Below, piece by piece: positions 1-7,328 of a DNA stretch of 37,055 nt; position 1 is the stretch's first letter, and each line of letters begins with the position of its first letter. The stretch lies in assembly GCA_026996855.1 (NCBI GenBank), contig JALWJZ010000095.1:1-37055 (forward strand), given 5' to 3'. Below the pieces are notes generated by a model. That model did no database searches. It was not told where the DNA came from and worked only from the letters and a program-made list of their open reading frames with translations. A program made the translations under genes and the position numbers. This DNA comes from Anaerolineales bacterium (GTDB lineage: Bacteria; Chloroflexota; Anaerolineae; Anaerolineales; DRMV01).

Positions 1-2
1 AG

Positions 3-305
3 GCCATCTTCGCGGCCCAGGACTTCGTGCGCGAGCACGGGGTCGGGCCGGTTCCGACGCATTTGCAAGACAGCCATCGGGATGGCCGGGCCCTGGGCCA
101 CGGCCAGGGCTACCGTTACCCCCATGACGAGCCGGGCCACTTCGTGCGGCAGGTCTATCGCCCGCCCGGGGCCCAGGCCGCGCGCTTCTACACGCCCTCG
201 GACCAGGGCTACGAGCAGACCATCGCCCGCCGTCTGCAGCAATGGTGGGGCGACGCCCCCGCGCCCGACGACGCCCGGCCTGAGGAACAGGATCATCTTG
301 CTTAA
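3..305 (+). CDS. rarA: Replication-associated recombination protein A, C-terminal end (partial)
   Basis: The frame is open from the window edge and ends with TAA, so the start lies upstream and only about 100 residues are visible. The segment GYRYPHDEPGHFVRQVY, followed by a RFYTPSDQGYE-like tail and a final W-rich helix, is the typical C-terminal tetramerisation region of RarA/MgsA. That family consists of AAA+ clamp-loader-like ATPases acting at stalled replication forks. The Walker motifs are outside the window and cannot be checked. The last 20 or so residues are acidic and poorly conserved. The next gene is convergent, with a hairpin between the two. The family call is fairly secure from the C-terminal motif alone. 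Confidence 0.85.
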   Translation, partial: AIFAAQDFVREHGVGPVPTHLQDSHRDGRALGHGQGYRYPHDEPGHFVRQVYRPPGAQAARFYTPSDQGYEQTIARRLQQWWGDAPAPDDARPEEQDHLA

Positions 306-422
306 CTCAATGCGTTGCAGCCACCTTTGTGGCCAGAGTCTGTCCGATCGCTCCCGTAGGGTGCTGTGCGGTATTGGCAATAGCCTGCACTCGGAGGTAT
401 ATCGTGAGACACGTCAAAACAA

Positions 423-452
423 CAGGGGAAGGGCGTGGGTGCCCTTCCCCTG
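423..452 (-). terminator. Rho-independent terminator of the His-rich SHOCT gene
   Basis: A perfect 12-base stem, CAGGGGAAGGGC with GCCCTTCCCCTG, encloses a 6-base loop. On the minus strand it is followed by TTGTTTTG, so it best terminates the minus-strand gene that stops at 476. It could also stop plus-strand rarA transcripts, but no T run follows on that side. Confidence 0.75.
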
Positions 453-475
453 CGTTCCTGGTGCGGCCCTGGGGC

Positions 476-691
476 TTAGCCCTGGTGCCCCTGGTGCTGG
501 GTCGTGCCCTGGGGGGCCTCCAGGTCCTTGAGTATCTGCAGGTACTCTTCCCTGGAGATTTCCCCGCGGGCGTAGCGCAGTTGCAGGATGCGCTTGGGGT
601 CTTCATGGGCCTGGGTCGCGGGCGTGGTTGCCGGGCCGTGCTGTTGGTGTTGGGTGTGTAAGGGGTCGAGATGGTGGTGATGTCCGCACAT
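476..691 (-). CDS. Small His-rich SHOCT-domain protein
   Basis: A 71-residue protein. Residues 1-20 are His-rich (MCGHHHHLDPLHTQHQQHG), which suggests metal binding. A short linker leads to a SHOCT domain at about 30-60 (DPKRILQLRYARGEISREEY). SHOCT is a roughly 30-residue helical module usually found at the C-terminus of small bacterial proteins and thought to mediate oligomerisation. There is no signal peptide or membrane segment. GGAGG lies 9 bases before the ATG and supports this start. The upstream minus-strand gene (797-1099) carries a nearly identical SHOCT domain, so the two are paralogues. They are separated only by a heptamer array. A divergent two-component system lies next to them. 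Metal binding is inferred from composition only. Confidence 0.75.
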   Translation of the reverse strand: MCGHHHHLDPLHTQHQQHGPATTPATQAHEDPKRILQLRYARGEISREEYLQILKDLEAPQGTTQHQGHQG

Positions 692-704
692 GGTGTGTCC
701 TCCA

Positions 705-796
705 GTAGTGGGTAAGTGGTCAGTGAACAGTGAACAGTGAACAGTGATCAGTGATCAGTGGTCAGTGGTCAGTGGTCAGTGGTGGGTGGGCAGTGG
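705..796. repeat. Heptanucleotide tandem array (GTGAACA/GTGATCA/GTGGTCA)
   Basis: Consecutive seven-base units change stepwise: three GTGAACA, two GTGATCA, then three to four GTGGTCA, grading into degenerate GTGGGTG units. The array exactly fills the space between the two SHOCT genes. It resembles the short tandemly repeated repetitive (STRR) sequences described in cyanobacteria. Arrays with the same 7-base period but other unit sequences occur at 2007, 30671, 32825, 33276 and 33600-33815. Confidence 0.85.
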
Positions 797-1099
797 TTAG
801 TTGGTGGAGCGGCCTTCCAGGTCGGCCAGCATTTGCAGGTACTCTTCCCGGGTGATTTCACCCCGAGCGTAGCGAATCTGGAGCAGTCGCTTGGGGTCCT
901 CGGTTTGGGCCTGGGCAGTGGCGCCGGACGTCGTGGTGGGCGTCACCCCGTTGGTGTTGCGCAGCAGCCAGCGAATGCCCCACACCACGGCCAGGATAAT
1001 GAGCACCCAGAACAGCAGGTTGAAAATCATGCCCAGCCAGCCCATGCCCATGCCGAAGCCCCACCAACCACCCCAACCGCCGCAGCAGCCTCCCATCAT
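797..1099 (-). CDS. Membrane-anchored SHOCT-domain protein
   Basis: A 100-residue protein. The N-terminus is rich in Met, Gly, Cys and Trp (MMGGCCGGWGG), followed by one hydrophobic helix at about 25-48 (MIFNLLFWVLIILAVVWGI), a Thr-rich linker and a C-terminal SHOCT domain (DPKRLLQIRYARGEITREEY). This is the common layout of one transmembrane helix plus a SHOCT tail. The start was chosen because AAAGGAGGTG lies just upstream. A second ATG at 1096 is equally possible. The SHOCT part is almost the same as in the His-rich protein at 476-691, pointing to duplication. It is divergent from the response regulator at 1326, so the 1100-1325 spacer probably holds both promoters. The role is unknown. 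Confidence 0.75.
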   Translation of the reverse strand: MMGGCCGGWGGWWGFGMGMGWLGMIFNLLFWVLIILAVVWGIRWLLRNTNGVTPTTTSGATAQAQTEDPKRLLQIRYARGEITREEYLQMLADLEGRSTN

Positions 1100-1325
1100 G
1101 ATGCACCTCCTTTTGCTTAGGGTTTGGTTCCTGAGGATGTTCTCGGTTCGTATCCTTCGCCCTCTATGGTAGGCGGCACCCGCAAAATTGGGGTCAAGGT
1201 CGTGTGAAGATTTGGTAAAGACCCACCGACGTCCTGCCAGGCGTGGGTATGATAACTTCGCCAACGCCCGACGATGCGCCATGCTGCTGTGTCCGGATAC
1301 CCCAGGCACGTGCTGGAGGGAACGC

Positions 1326-2006
1326 ATGTCGGCCACCATCCTCGTGGTTGACGACGAACCGGCCATCCGCCAGGTGGTCAAGGCGTACCTGGAAAAGGAA
1401 GGCTTCCGGGTCTACACCGCGGCCACGGGCACCGAGGCCCTGCAGGCCTTTCGGGCCTACCAGCCGGACATCGTGGTACTGGACATCATGCTGCCGGAAA
1501 TGGACGGCCTGGAGGTGCTCACCCGTTTGCGGCGGGAGTCCGAAGACATCTACGTCATCATGCTCACGGCCAAGACCGAGGAGACGGATCGGGTGGTGGG
1601 CCTGACCCTGGGCGCGGACGATTACGTGACCAAGCCCTTCAGCCCCCGGGAGTTGGTGGCCCGGGTCAAGGCCGCATTGCGCCGGTTGCGCAAAGCCCCC
1701 GAACCCCCAAAGCGGCTTCGGTTTCGGGGATTGGACATCGACGTCGCGGCCCGCCGCGTGTGGGTCCAGGGCCAGGAAGTCCACCTCACCCCCCGGGAGT
1801 TCGACCTCCTGGTGACCCTGGCCGAGCACCGGGGCTGGGTGATGACCCGAACCCAACTTTTGGAGCGCATCTGGGGCAGCACGTATGCCGACGCGCGGGT
1901 GGTGGACGTGCACATCGGGAACCTGCGCAAGAAACTGGGCCCCCTGGGGCAGTGGATTGTCACCGTGCGGGGGGTGGGCTACCGGTTCGATGGGGAAGAA
2001 GAGTAA
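1326..2006 (+). CDS. OmpR/PhoB-family response regulator
   Basis: 226 residues. The receiver domain (3-118) has the acidic pair D9-D10, phosphoacceptor D53 in VVLDIMLPEMDG, T81 in IMLTAKT and K103 in YVTKPF. A winged-helix DNA-binding domain (about 130-224) contains LTPREFDLL and ends in VRGVGYRF, typical of OmpR/PhoB regulators. GGAGGG stands 6 bases before the chosen ATG. The frame is open further upstream, but the receiver begins at this Met. The next gene is its histidine kinase, about 115 bases downstream across a heptamer array. The divergent SHOCT genes and the Met/His-rich sensor loop of the kinase suggest a metal or envelope stress signal. This is inference. Confidence 0.93.
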   Translation: MSATILVVDDEPAIRQVVKAYLEKEGFRVYTAATGTEALQAFRAYQPDIVVLDIMLPEMDGLEVLTRLRRESEDIYVIMLTAKTEETDRVVGLTLGADDYVTKPFSPRELVARVKAALRRLRKAPEPPKRLRFRGLDIDVAARRVWVQGQEVHLTPREFDLLVTLAEHRGWVMTRTQLLERIWGSTYADARVVDVHIGNLRKKLGPLGQWIVTVRGVGYRFDGEEE

Positions 2007-2085
2007 AGTCGGCGGTCCGCAGTCAGCGGTCGGCAGTCGGCAGTGCGCGGTCGGCAGTCAGCAGTCAGCAGTGCGCGGTGTGGGT
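2007..2085. repeat. Heptanucleotide tandem array (CAGTCGG/CAGTCAG)
   Basis: Degenerate seven-base units such as CAGTCGG, CAGTCAG, CGGTCGG and CAGTGCG follow the response regulator stop codon immediately and fill most of the gap to the kinase gene. They share period and style with the array at 705-796. The array is transcribed within the operon and has no open frame that looks coding. Confidence 0.8.
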
Positions 2086-2122
2086 GGTGGGCCGCGCCCA
2101 GCACCAATCGTGAGGTGAGGTC

Positions 2123-3361
2123 ATGGTCAAGGTGCTTCGTCGATGGGGTGAAACGTTGTGGGTGGCCTTCCAGCGGCGTTTGGGCTGGAAACTCTTCGTC
2201 TCTTACCTGGCGGTGATTTTCGTGGGCGGCGTGACCCTGTGGTGGGCCGGGTGGTCCGTGGCCCCTTCGGCCTTCGAGCGGCACCTCGCGGCCATGGCCC
2301 GCAGCATGGAGGCCATGATGTCCCGAGGCCACGGCATGATGATGGACGAAGACGGGAACCGCTGGCGTGAGGACCCCAGACAACTGGAACGGGACCTGTT
2401 CCTCAACTTCCGGGCCGCGATTCGCGAGGCCCTGCTGCGGGCGGTGCTGGTGGCCGGCCTGGCCGCGCTGGCCGTGAGTTGGTTCGTCACCCGGCAGATC
2501 GTCGCGCCGGTGCAGGCCATCTCCAGGGCCAGCCGGCGCATCGCAGAAGGCCATTACGAAGAACGGGTCGCGGTGCCCGGAGACTTCGAACGGGGGGTGT
2601 TCGACGAACTGGGGGAACTGGCCTGGAACTTCAACCGTATGGCCGAACAACTGGCCCGCACCGAAGAGGCCCGTCGCCAATGGCTGGCCGACATCTCTCA
2701 TGAAATGCGCACCCCCCTGGCCTCCATCCGGGCCTACGTGGAAGGCCTGCTGGATGGCGTACTCCCGCCCGAACCCCAGGTGTATGCGCAAATCCTGGAA
2801 GAAGTGCAGCGGCTGCAGCGCTTCGTGGACGACCTGCGGGAAGTCAGCCGGATGGAAGCCGGGGCCCTGAACCTGCAACCCACACGCGTTTCCCCCCAGG
2901 AACTCCTGGAGACCGCGTACCGCCGCTTCCTCCCCGCGTACCAGGAAAAGGGTGTGCATCTGGAAATGGAAGTGGAAGCGGGGCTGCCCGACCTGTGGGT
3001 GGACCAGGAACGGATGCTGCAAGTCTTCAGCAACCTGCTGGAGAACGCGCTGCGCTACACCCCGGAAGGCGGTCGGGTGACCCTGCGGGCCCGACGCGCG
3101 GGGCCCCGCCGGGTGCGCTTCGAGGTGCAGGATACGGGTGTGGGCATCCCGCCCGAACACCTGCCCCACATCTTCAAGCGCTTCTACCGGGTGGAACGCT
3201 CCCGGTCCCGGGCCTACGGCGGCAGCGGCCTGGGGCTGACCATTGCCCGGCTCCTGGTGGAGGCCCACGGCGGCCGCATCTGGGCCGAAAGCCCCGGTCG
3301 GGGCCGGGGGAGCACCTTCATTGTAGAAGTGCCCTCCCGGGAACCAGAGGGTGCACATTGA
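2123..3361 (+). CDS. HisKA sensor histidine kinase with Met/His-rich sensor loop
   Basis: 412 residues. Order: TM1 (about 23-43), a short extracytoplasmic loop (about 45-105), TM2 (106-122), HAMP (123-180), and HisKA with phosphoacceptor H193 in DISHEMRTPLAS. The HATPase domain follows, with its N-box (NLLENALRYTPEGG), G1 (DTGVGIP), F-box (FKRFYR) and G2 (GGSGLGL). The loop is only about 60 residues and its middle is crowded with Met and His (MARSMEAMMSRGHGMMM). Such composition is seen in copper or silver sensors, but no specific family motif is visible. GAGGTGAGGT precedes the ATG. The gene is the partner of the response regulator at 1326. It ends at TGA with no clear terminator before the convergent gene. 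Confidence 0.93.
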   Translation: MVKVLRRWGETLWVAFQRRLGWKLFVSYLAVIFVGGVTLWWAGWSVAPSAFERHLAAMARSMEAMMSRGHGMMMDEDGNRWREDPRQLERDLFLNFRAAIREALLRAVLVAGLAALAVSWFVTRQIVAPVQAISRASRRIAEGHYEERVAVPGDFERGVFDELGELAWNFNRMAEQLARTEEARRQWLADISHEMRTPLASIRAYVEGLLDGVLPPEPQVYAQILEEVQRLQRFVDDLREVSRMEAGALNLQPTRVSPQELLETAYRRFLPAYQEKGVHLEMEVEAGLPDLWVDQERMLQVFSNLLENALRYTPEGGRVTLRARRAGPRRVRFEVQDTGVGIPPEHLPHIFKRFYRVERSRSRAYGGSGLGLTIARLLVEAHGGRIWAESPGRGRGSTFIVEVPSREPEGAH

Positions 3362-3480
3362 AGCGTTGCATCAGGATGATGAGCAGTGGGCAGGTGTTCG
3401 ACGTCAATGCGGCAGGTGTGTAGGGTGCACCGGCAACACACAATCTGGTTAGAAGGCTAAAGAACTTTGGGATTTGCGAG

Positions 3481-3517
3481 GCCTGGTTTTCATTCCCAGG
3501 CTGCAGGTGTGCCTGCA
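3481..3517 (-). terminator. Two small hairpins between convergent genes
   Basis: GCCTGG...CCAGGC (3481-3501) and TGCAGG...CCTGCA (3502-3517) form adjacent 6-base stems just beyond the stop of the minus-strand phosphotransferase gene. Neither has a T run, so termination activity is uncertain. The rest of 3362-3522 shows nothing recognisable. Confidence 0.3.
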
Positions 3518-3522
3518 TGGGG

Positions 3523-6069
3523 TCATGCACTCAGCAAAGCGCGCACCGCGTTGGCGTCGGGCAGGGTGAGGGCTTTCTGGGCCAGGACTTGGGCCTCTTT
3601 CAGGGAGATTTCCCGAATGCGGGCTTTGGCTTCTGGGATGGCATCGGGTACCATACTCAGGGTGCGCAGACCCAAACCCAACAGCAGGGGCAGGGCCTGC
3701 AAATCGCCGGCCAATTCCCCACAAATGCTCACGGGAACCCGGCGTTTTTCCCCTACCTGCACGGTGCGGTGGATAAGGTGCAGCACCGCGGGATGGAGGG
3801 CATCGGCCAGCAGGGCCACCTGGGGGTGGGTGCGGTCCGCGGCTAAGGTGTATTGGGTCAGGTCGTTGGTGCCCAGGCTGAAGAACTGGACACCGGCGTC
3901 CACGAAGTGCTCCAGGATGAACACCGCGCCCGGAATCTCCACCATGATGCCCAGGGGCGTTTCCGGGTTATAAGGGAGGCCTTCCCGCGCCAATTCGGCC
4001 TGCACCTCCCGAAAGTGTCGCAGCGCCTGTTTCCATTCTTCCACCAGAGCCACCATGGGTAGCATGATGTTCACCCGGTAGCCGTGGGCCGCACGCAGAA
4101 GGGCGCGAAGTTGGGTGCGGAACATATCGGGATAGGCCAGGCTGAGGCGCACCCCCCTCAAGCCCAGGAAGGGGTTTTCCTCTTGCAGGTTGAGGTAGGG
4201 GATGGGCTTGTCGCCGCCGATGTCCGCGGTGCGAATGGTCACAGGGTGGGGCGCCAGGGCATCGAAAATTTCCCGATAGGCTTCGATTTGTTCTTCTTCG
4301 GTGGGCGGCTGGTCGCGTTCCACGTACAGGAATTCGGTGCGCACCAGGCCGGAACCCTCGGCGCCCATTTCCGCGGCTTTGCGGGCTTCGGTCGCGTTGC
4401 GCACGTTGGCCAGCACCGCGATGCGGACGCCCTCCCGGGTCACGGCCGGTTCGTGGGCATGGGCCCGGGCCTGGGCCTTTCGGGTTCGCTGTTCTTCCAT
4501 CTGCCGGCGCAAACGTTCCTGCACCGAAGGCGCAGGATTCACCCATACGATGCCCTCCTGCCCGTCCAGCCCCACGGTCACATCGTCGGGAATGTGCAAA
4601 ATGCCCGCTTCCAGGCCGGCCACCGCGGGGATGCCCATGCCCCGAGCCAGGATGGCCGCATGGGTGGTCGGGCCGCCTTTGACCGTAGCCAGCCCCAGCA
4701 CGTTATCCGAATTCCATTGCAAAACGTCCGAAGGCTGCACGTCTTCTGCGATGAGGATGGCAGGCCGGGGCGGAATGTGCGTTTCTTCCACCACCCCCAA
4801 CAAGGCCCGCAACAGCCGGGCGCCCACGTCCCGAATGTCCTGGGCACGTGCCCGAAGCAGAGGGTCTTCCAGGGCTTCCAGTTGGGCGGCCAGTTGATTC
4901 ACCGTGACGTAAACAGCCTGGGCCGCGTTGCGTCCTTCCTGGAAAATGCGCCGGTGGACGCCCTGGGTCAGGGTAGGGTCTTCCAGCACCATGCGGTGCG
5001 CGGTGAAGATTTCCGCATGCTCCGGTCCAATGCGGCGCCGCGTTTCTTCGTAAAGCCCCTGAATTTCCTTCAGGGCCCGGTCCCGTGCCTCCAGAAACCG
5101 GTGCCATTCGGCCTCCGGGTCTTCCGCGGGAGTCTGCGGGACCTGGGGCAACCGGGGGCGATGTACGTACGCCGGGCCCAGGGCCACGCCGGGCGCAATG
5201 GCCACTCCGAAATACACGGTGCCCTCTTCGGGTCGTATCTCCACCCGGGGTTGTGCTTCCGTGTGGACAGGTGGCGAAGCCGGAGCAGGCGCTTCTTCGT
5301 GTAGTTGAATCAGGAATTCTTCCAACGCGGCCAGGGCCTCCCGGGCCTGCGGCCCCCAGGCCATAAGATGAACCCGATGCCCCTGACGTACACCCAGGGC
5401 CAGCACCTGGTTCAGGCTGCGCGCGGGTACGGGTTCGGTGCCTCGGGTTTCATTGGCCACCCACACCTGGGCCTGGGGAAAGCGGCTGACCAATTGGACG
5501 AACTGGGCCGCGGGTCGGGCGTGCAAACCCAGGGGGTTGGACAGGGTGACGTGGGTTTCCGCGTCCGGCGGCGAAGTGGGCCGCTCCTCTTCGGGGGGCA
5601 GGGCTGCCTCCGCGCCGCCCTCGACGGTTTGAGATGCCGCGGTGTCTTCCGGGGCAGGTTGCGGCAGGCCGCTTTTGACCTGAAGGGCTTGCCGGGCTTC
5701 CCGAAGGATTTCCGAGAGGGGAACGCCGGCCGCAGCCAGGGTGGCCGCGGTGACGGCGCCTTCCACCAAAGGAGCGGGGGAAAGATACACGCGTTTCCGT
5801 TCTTCCGGAGACAGAAAGTCCAGGGCCGTTTCCGCACTGAGCACCGCGCTGCCCAGGTCCATGAAGACGACCACGGCTTCTACGTCTTCTCGATGGAGCA
5901 GCTCTCGCAGCGCTTCCTGGATGTCTACCGGATTGGTCCCCAAAGGTTGGATGGGGTCTTTGGTCCCCGCGGCCACGGCTATGGGAATCAAAGGTGCCAC
6001 CTGGCGCATCAAATCCCGCACACCTTCGGCCAGGGCCCGACTGTGCGCGACCAACAAAAAACCGATCAT
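3523..6069 (-). CDS. DhaM-HPr-Enzyme I fusion (PEP-dependent phosphotransferase)
   Basis: 848 residues in three parts. Residues 1-130 are an EIIA-Man/DhaM-type domain with the acceptor His at 9 (LLVAHSRALAEG). Residues about 172-255 are an HPr domain with H183 in PLGLHARPAAQF. Residues about 285-848 are Enzyme I with the phospho-His H470 in KGGPTTHAAILARGMGIPA, the PEP-binding GSGLVRTEFLY, and GTNDLTQYTLAADR near the C-terminus. This is the DhaM layout, where phosphate from PEP passes EI-HPr-EIIA to the DhaL-ADP of dihydroxyacetone kinase. A Pro/Ala-rich linker separates EIIA from HPr. DhaK and DhaL are not in the window. The neighbour upstream is degV, which often sits near Dak-type genes. 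The transcript seems to start at its own promoter near 6110-6145. Confidence 0.9.
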   Translation of the reverse strand: MIGFLLVAHSRALAEGVRDLMRQVAPLIPIAVAAGTKDPIQPLGTNPVDIQEALRELLHREDVEAVVVFMDLGSAVLSAETALDFLSPEERKRVYLSPAPLVEGAVTAATLAAAGVPLSEILREARQALQVKSGLPQPAPEDTAASQTVEGGAEAALPPEEERPTSPPDAETHVTLSNPLGLHARPAAQFVQLVSRFPQAQVWVANETRGTEPVPARSLNQVLALGVRQGHRVHLMAWGPQAREALAALEEFLIQLHEEAPAPASPPVHTEAQPRVEIRPEEGTVYFGVAIAPGVALGPAYVHRPRLPQVPQTPAEDPEAEWHRFLEARDRALKEIQGLYEETRRRIGPEHAEIFTAHRMVLEDPTLTQGVHRRIFQEGRNAAQAVYVTVNQLAAQLEALEDPLLRARAQDIRDVGARLLRALLGVVEETHIPPRPAILIAEDVQPSDVLQWNSDNVLGLATVKGGPTTHAAILARGMGIPAVAGLEAGILHIPDDVTVGLDGQEGIVWVNPAPSVQERLRRQMEEQRTRKAQARAHAHEPAVTREGVRIAVLANVRNATEARKAAEMGAEGSGLVRTEFLYVERDQPPTEEEQIEAYREIFDALAPHPVTIRTADIGGDKPIPYLNLQEENPFLGLRGVRLSLAYPDMFRTQLRALLRAAHGYRVNIMLPMVALVEEWKQALRHFREVQAELAREGLPYNPETPLGIMVEIPGAVFILEHFVDAGVQFFSLGTNDLTQYTLAADRTHPQVALLADALHPAVLHLIHRTVQVGEKRRVPVSICGELAGDLQALPLLLGLGLRTLSMVPDAIPEAKARIREISLKEAQVLAQKALTLPDANAVRALLSA

Positions 6070-6109
6070 GCCCGGCTACCCTCAAGGATGCATGCAAAGG
6101 CCAAAAGGA

Positions 6110-6145
6110 CCTCGATTGTGTAAAGTATACTACACAAAACCGAGG
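6110..6145 (-). promoter_or_regulatory. Palindromic operator overlapping a promoter -10 element
   Basis: TTGTGTA (6116-6122), 8 bases, then TACACAA (6131-6137) form a perfect inverted repeat, flanked outside by a second pair CCTCG (6110-6114) and CGAGG (6141-6145). On the minus strand the centre reads TAGTATACT, a good -10 element for the phosphotransferase gene, which starts about 55 bases further on. A repressor bound here would cover the promoter. No good -35 is visible, and the regulator is unknown. Confidence 0.55.
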
Positions 6146-6185
6146 TCATCGGACAGATGTCCCGCCTATTGTCCAATTCAGGAGC

Positions 6186-6211
6186 AAAAAGGCCCTCGTC
6201 CAGATAGGGCC
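6186..6211 (-). terminator. Rho-independent terminator of degV
   Basis: On the minus strand GGCCCT and AGGGCC pair around a 9-base loop and are followed directly by TTTTTGC. It lies about 80 bases past the degV stop and just before the phosphotransferase promoter, so the two genes have separate transcripts. Confidence 0.8.
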
Positions 6212-6288
6212 ATGCGGCCCGTTCGTAAACGACCCGGGAAAGGGTCAATCCCCCGGAGGGGATGGAAACACCCTTTGGAGAGCCCTGC

Positions 6289-7143
6289 TCACAGGCCCGC
6301 CATGTAGCAAAGCCCCAGGGTTCCGGGGCCCAGGTGAACGCCCACGGCCGGGCTGACGGTGGTGTAGTAAATCTCTTCGGGCTGAAAGCGCTGGATGGCC
6401 ATGTCCATGAGTTTTCGGGAAGCCTCCTCCGCATCCACGTGCAGCGCGGCCAGGCGCACAGGACGGCGGCCGGCGATGCGCTCTTCCAGCAAATCCAGCA
6501 ATCGGCTCAGGGCTTTGCGCATGGTGCGCACCTTGCCCGCCGGCACGATTTTGCCATCCTCCAGGGTCAGCAGGGGTTTCAGATTCAACATGGTGCCCAA
6601 AAATCGGGCCGCACCGCCGATGCGCCCCCCCCGATGCAGGTATTCCAGGGTATCGACCACGAAAAGCACGTTGGTGTGCTCACGAGCCTTTTCGGCCAGG
6701 GCCTTGGCTTCCTCCAGGGTCATGTTGGGGTTCTCTTCCAGCGCCCGGGCCACGGCCAGAATTTGGAACCCCGTAGCCATGGCTACCATCTTGGAGTCCA
6801 CGACTTCGATGCGGGCTTCGGGCAGCATTTCCTTGGCCTGCTGCGCCGAACCAAAAGTACCGGAAAGACCGGAACTGAGCGTAATGGTCAGGATGTCGTA
6901 TCCCTGTTGGTGAAGTTTCTTGAAAACCTCCAGGAAGTCCTGAGCAGGGGGCTGGGACGTGGTCGGCAGGGTATCCGAGGTCTTCAAGCGTTGGTAGATT
7001 TCTCGCGGTGTGATGTCGATGCCGTCGCGATACGTCTTGCCTTCCCAGATGATGCGCACCGGCACGATGTGAATCCGGTATTGCTCCACCAATTCCTGAG
7101 GCATGTAAACCGTGCTGTCGGCAACCAGGGCAATGGGGGACAT
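6289..7143 (-). CDS. DegV-family fatty-acid-binding protein
   Basis: 284 residues, the usual DegV length. The N-terminus IALVADSTVYMPQEL and the segment LTITLSSGLSGTFGSAQ are the two DegV ligand-site motifs. DTLEYLHRGGRIGGAARFLG and LNLKPLL in the second half complete the family signature. DegV proteins bind fatty acids. The firmicute FakB members present them to a DhaK-related kinase (FakA). No FakA is visible here, but the next gene downstream encodes a DhaM-type phosphotransferase, so a link to Dak-like kinases encoded elsewhere is possible. AGGAGG stands 10 bases before the ATG. A terminator at 6186-6211 ends the unit. Confidence 0.92.
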   Translation of the reverse strand: MSPIALVADSTVYMPQELVEQYRIHIVPVRIIWEGKTYRDGIDITPREIYQRLKTSDTLPTTSQPPAQDFLEVFKKLHQQGYDILTITLSSGLSGTFGSAQQAKEMLPEARIEVVDSKMVAMATGFQILAVARALEENPNMTLEEAKALAEKAREHTNVLFVVDTLEYLHRGGRIGGAARFLGTMLNLKPLLTLEDGKIVPAGKVRTMRKALSRLLDLLEERIAGRRPVRLAALHVDAEEASRKLMDMAIQRFQPEEIYYTTVSPAVGVHLGPGTLGLCYMAGL

Positions 7144-7232
7144 GGGACTTGCCTCCTAAAGAAACGGGATGTGCCGTTTGGCTATCTATACAACCCGTAA
7201 CCAGCAAAGGGGGCGCGCATATTTGAAACGAA

Positions 7233-7264
7233 AACCTGGGGCGGTGACCAAACCGCCCCAGGTT
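7233..7264 (-). terminator. Rho-independent terminator of the btuF-like gene
   Basis: A perfect 13-base stem, AACCTGGGGCGGT with ACCGCCCCAGGTT, surrounds a 6-base loop. On the minus strand it is followed by TTCGTTT. It lies about 65 bases past the stop of the lipoprotein gene at 7329. Confidence 0.85.
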
Positions 7265-7328
7265 GGCGCTCCCGCCTTTTGTGGTTCAGGTTGCGAAGGG
7301 GCGAGCAGGCGTCCCTTCATCCATCGGT

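Noticed and set aside
1979-3358. Minus-strand open frame opposite the first sensor kinase
   Set aside because: Antisense shadow; the kinase motifs are on the plus strand.
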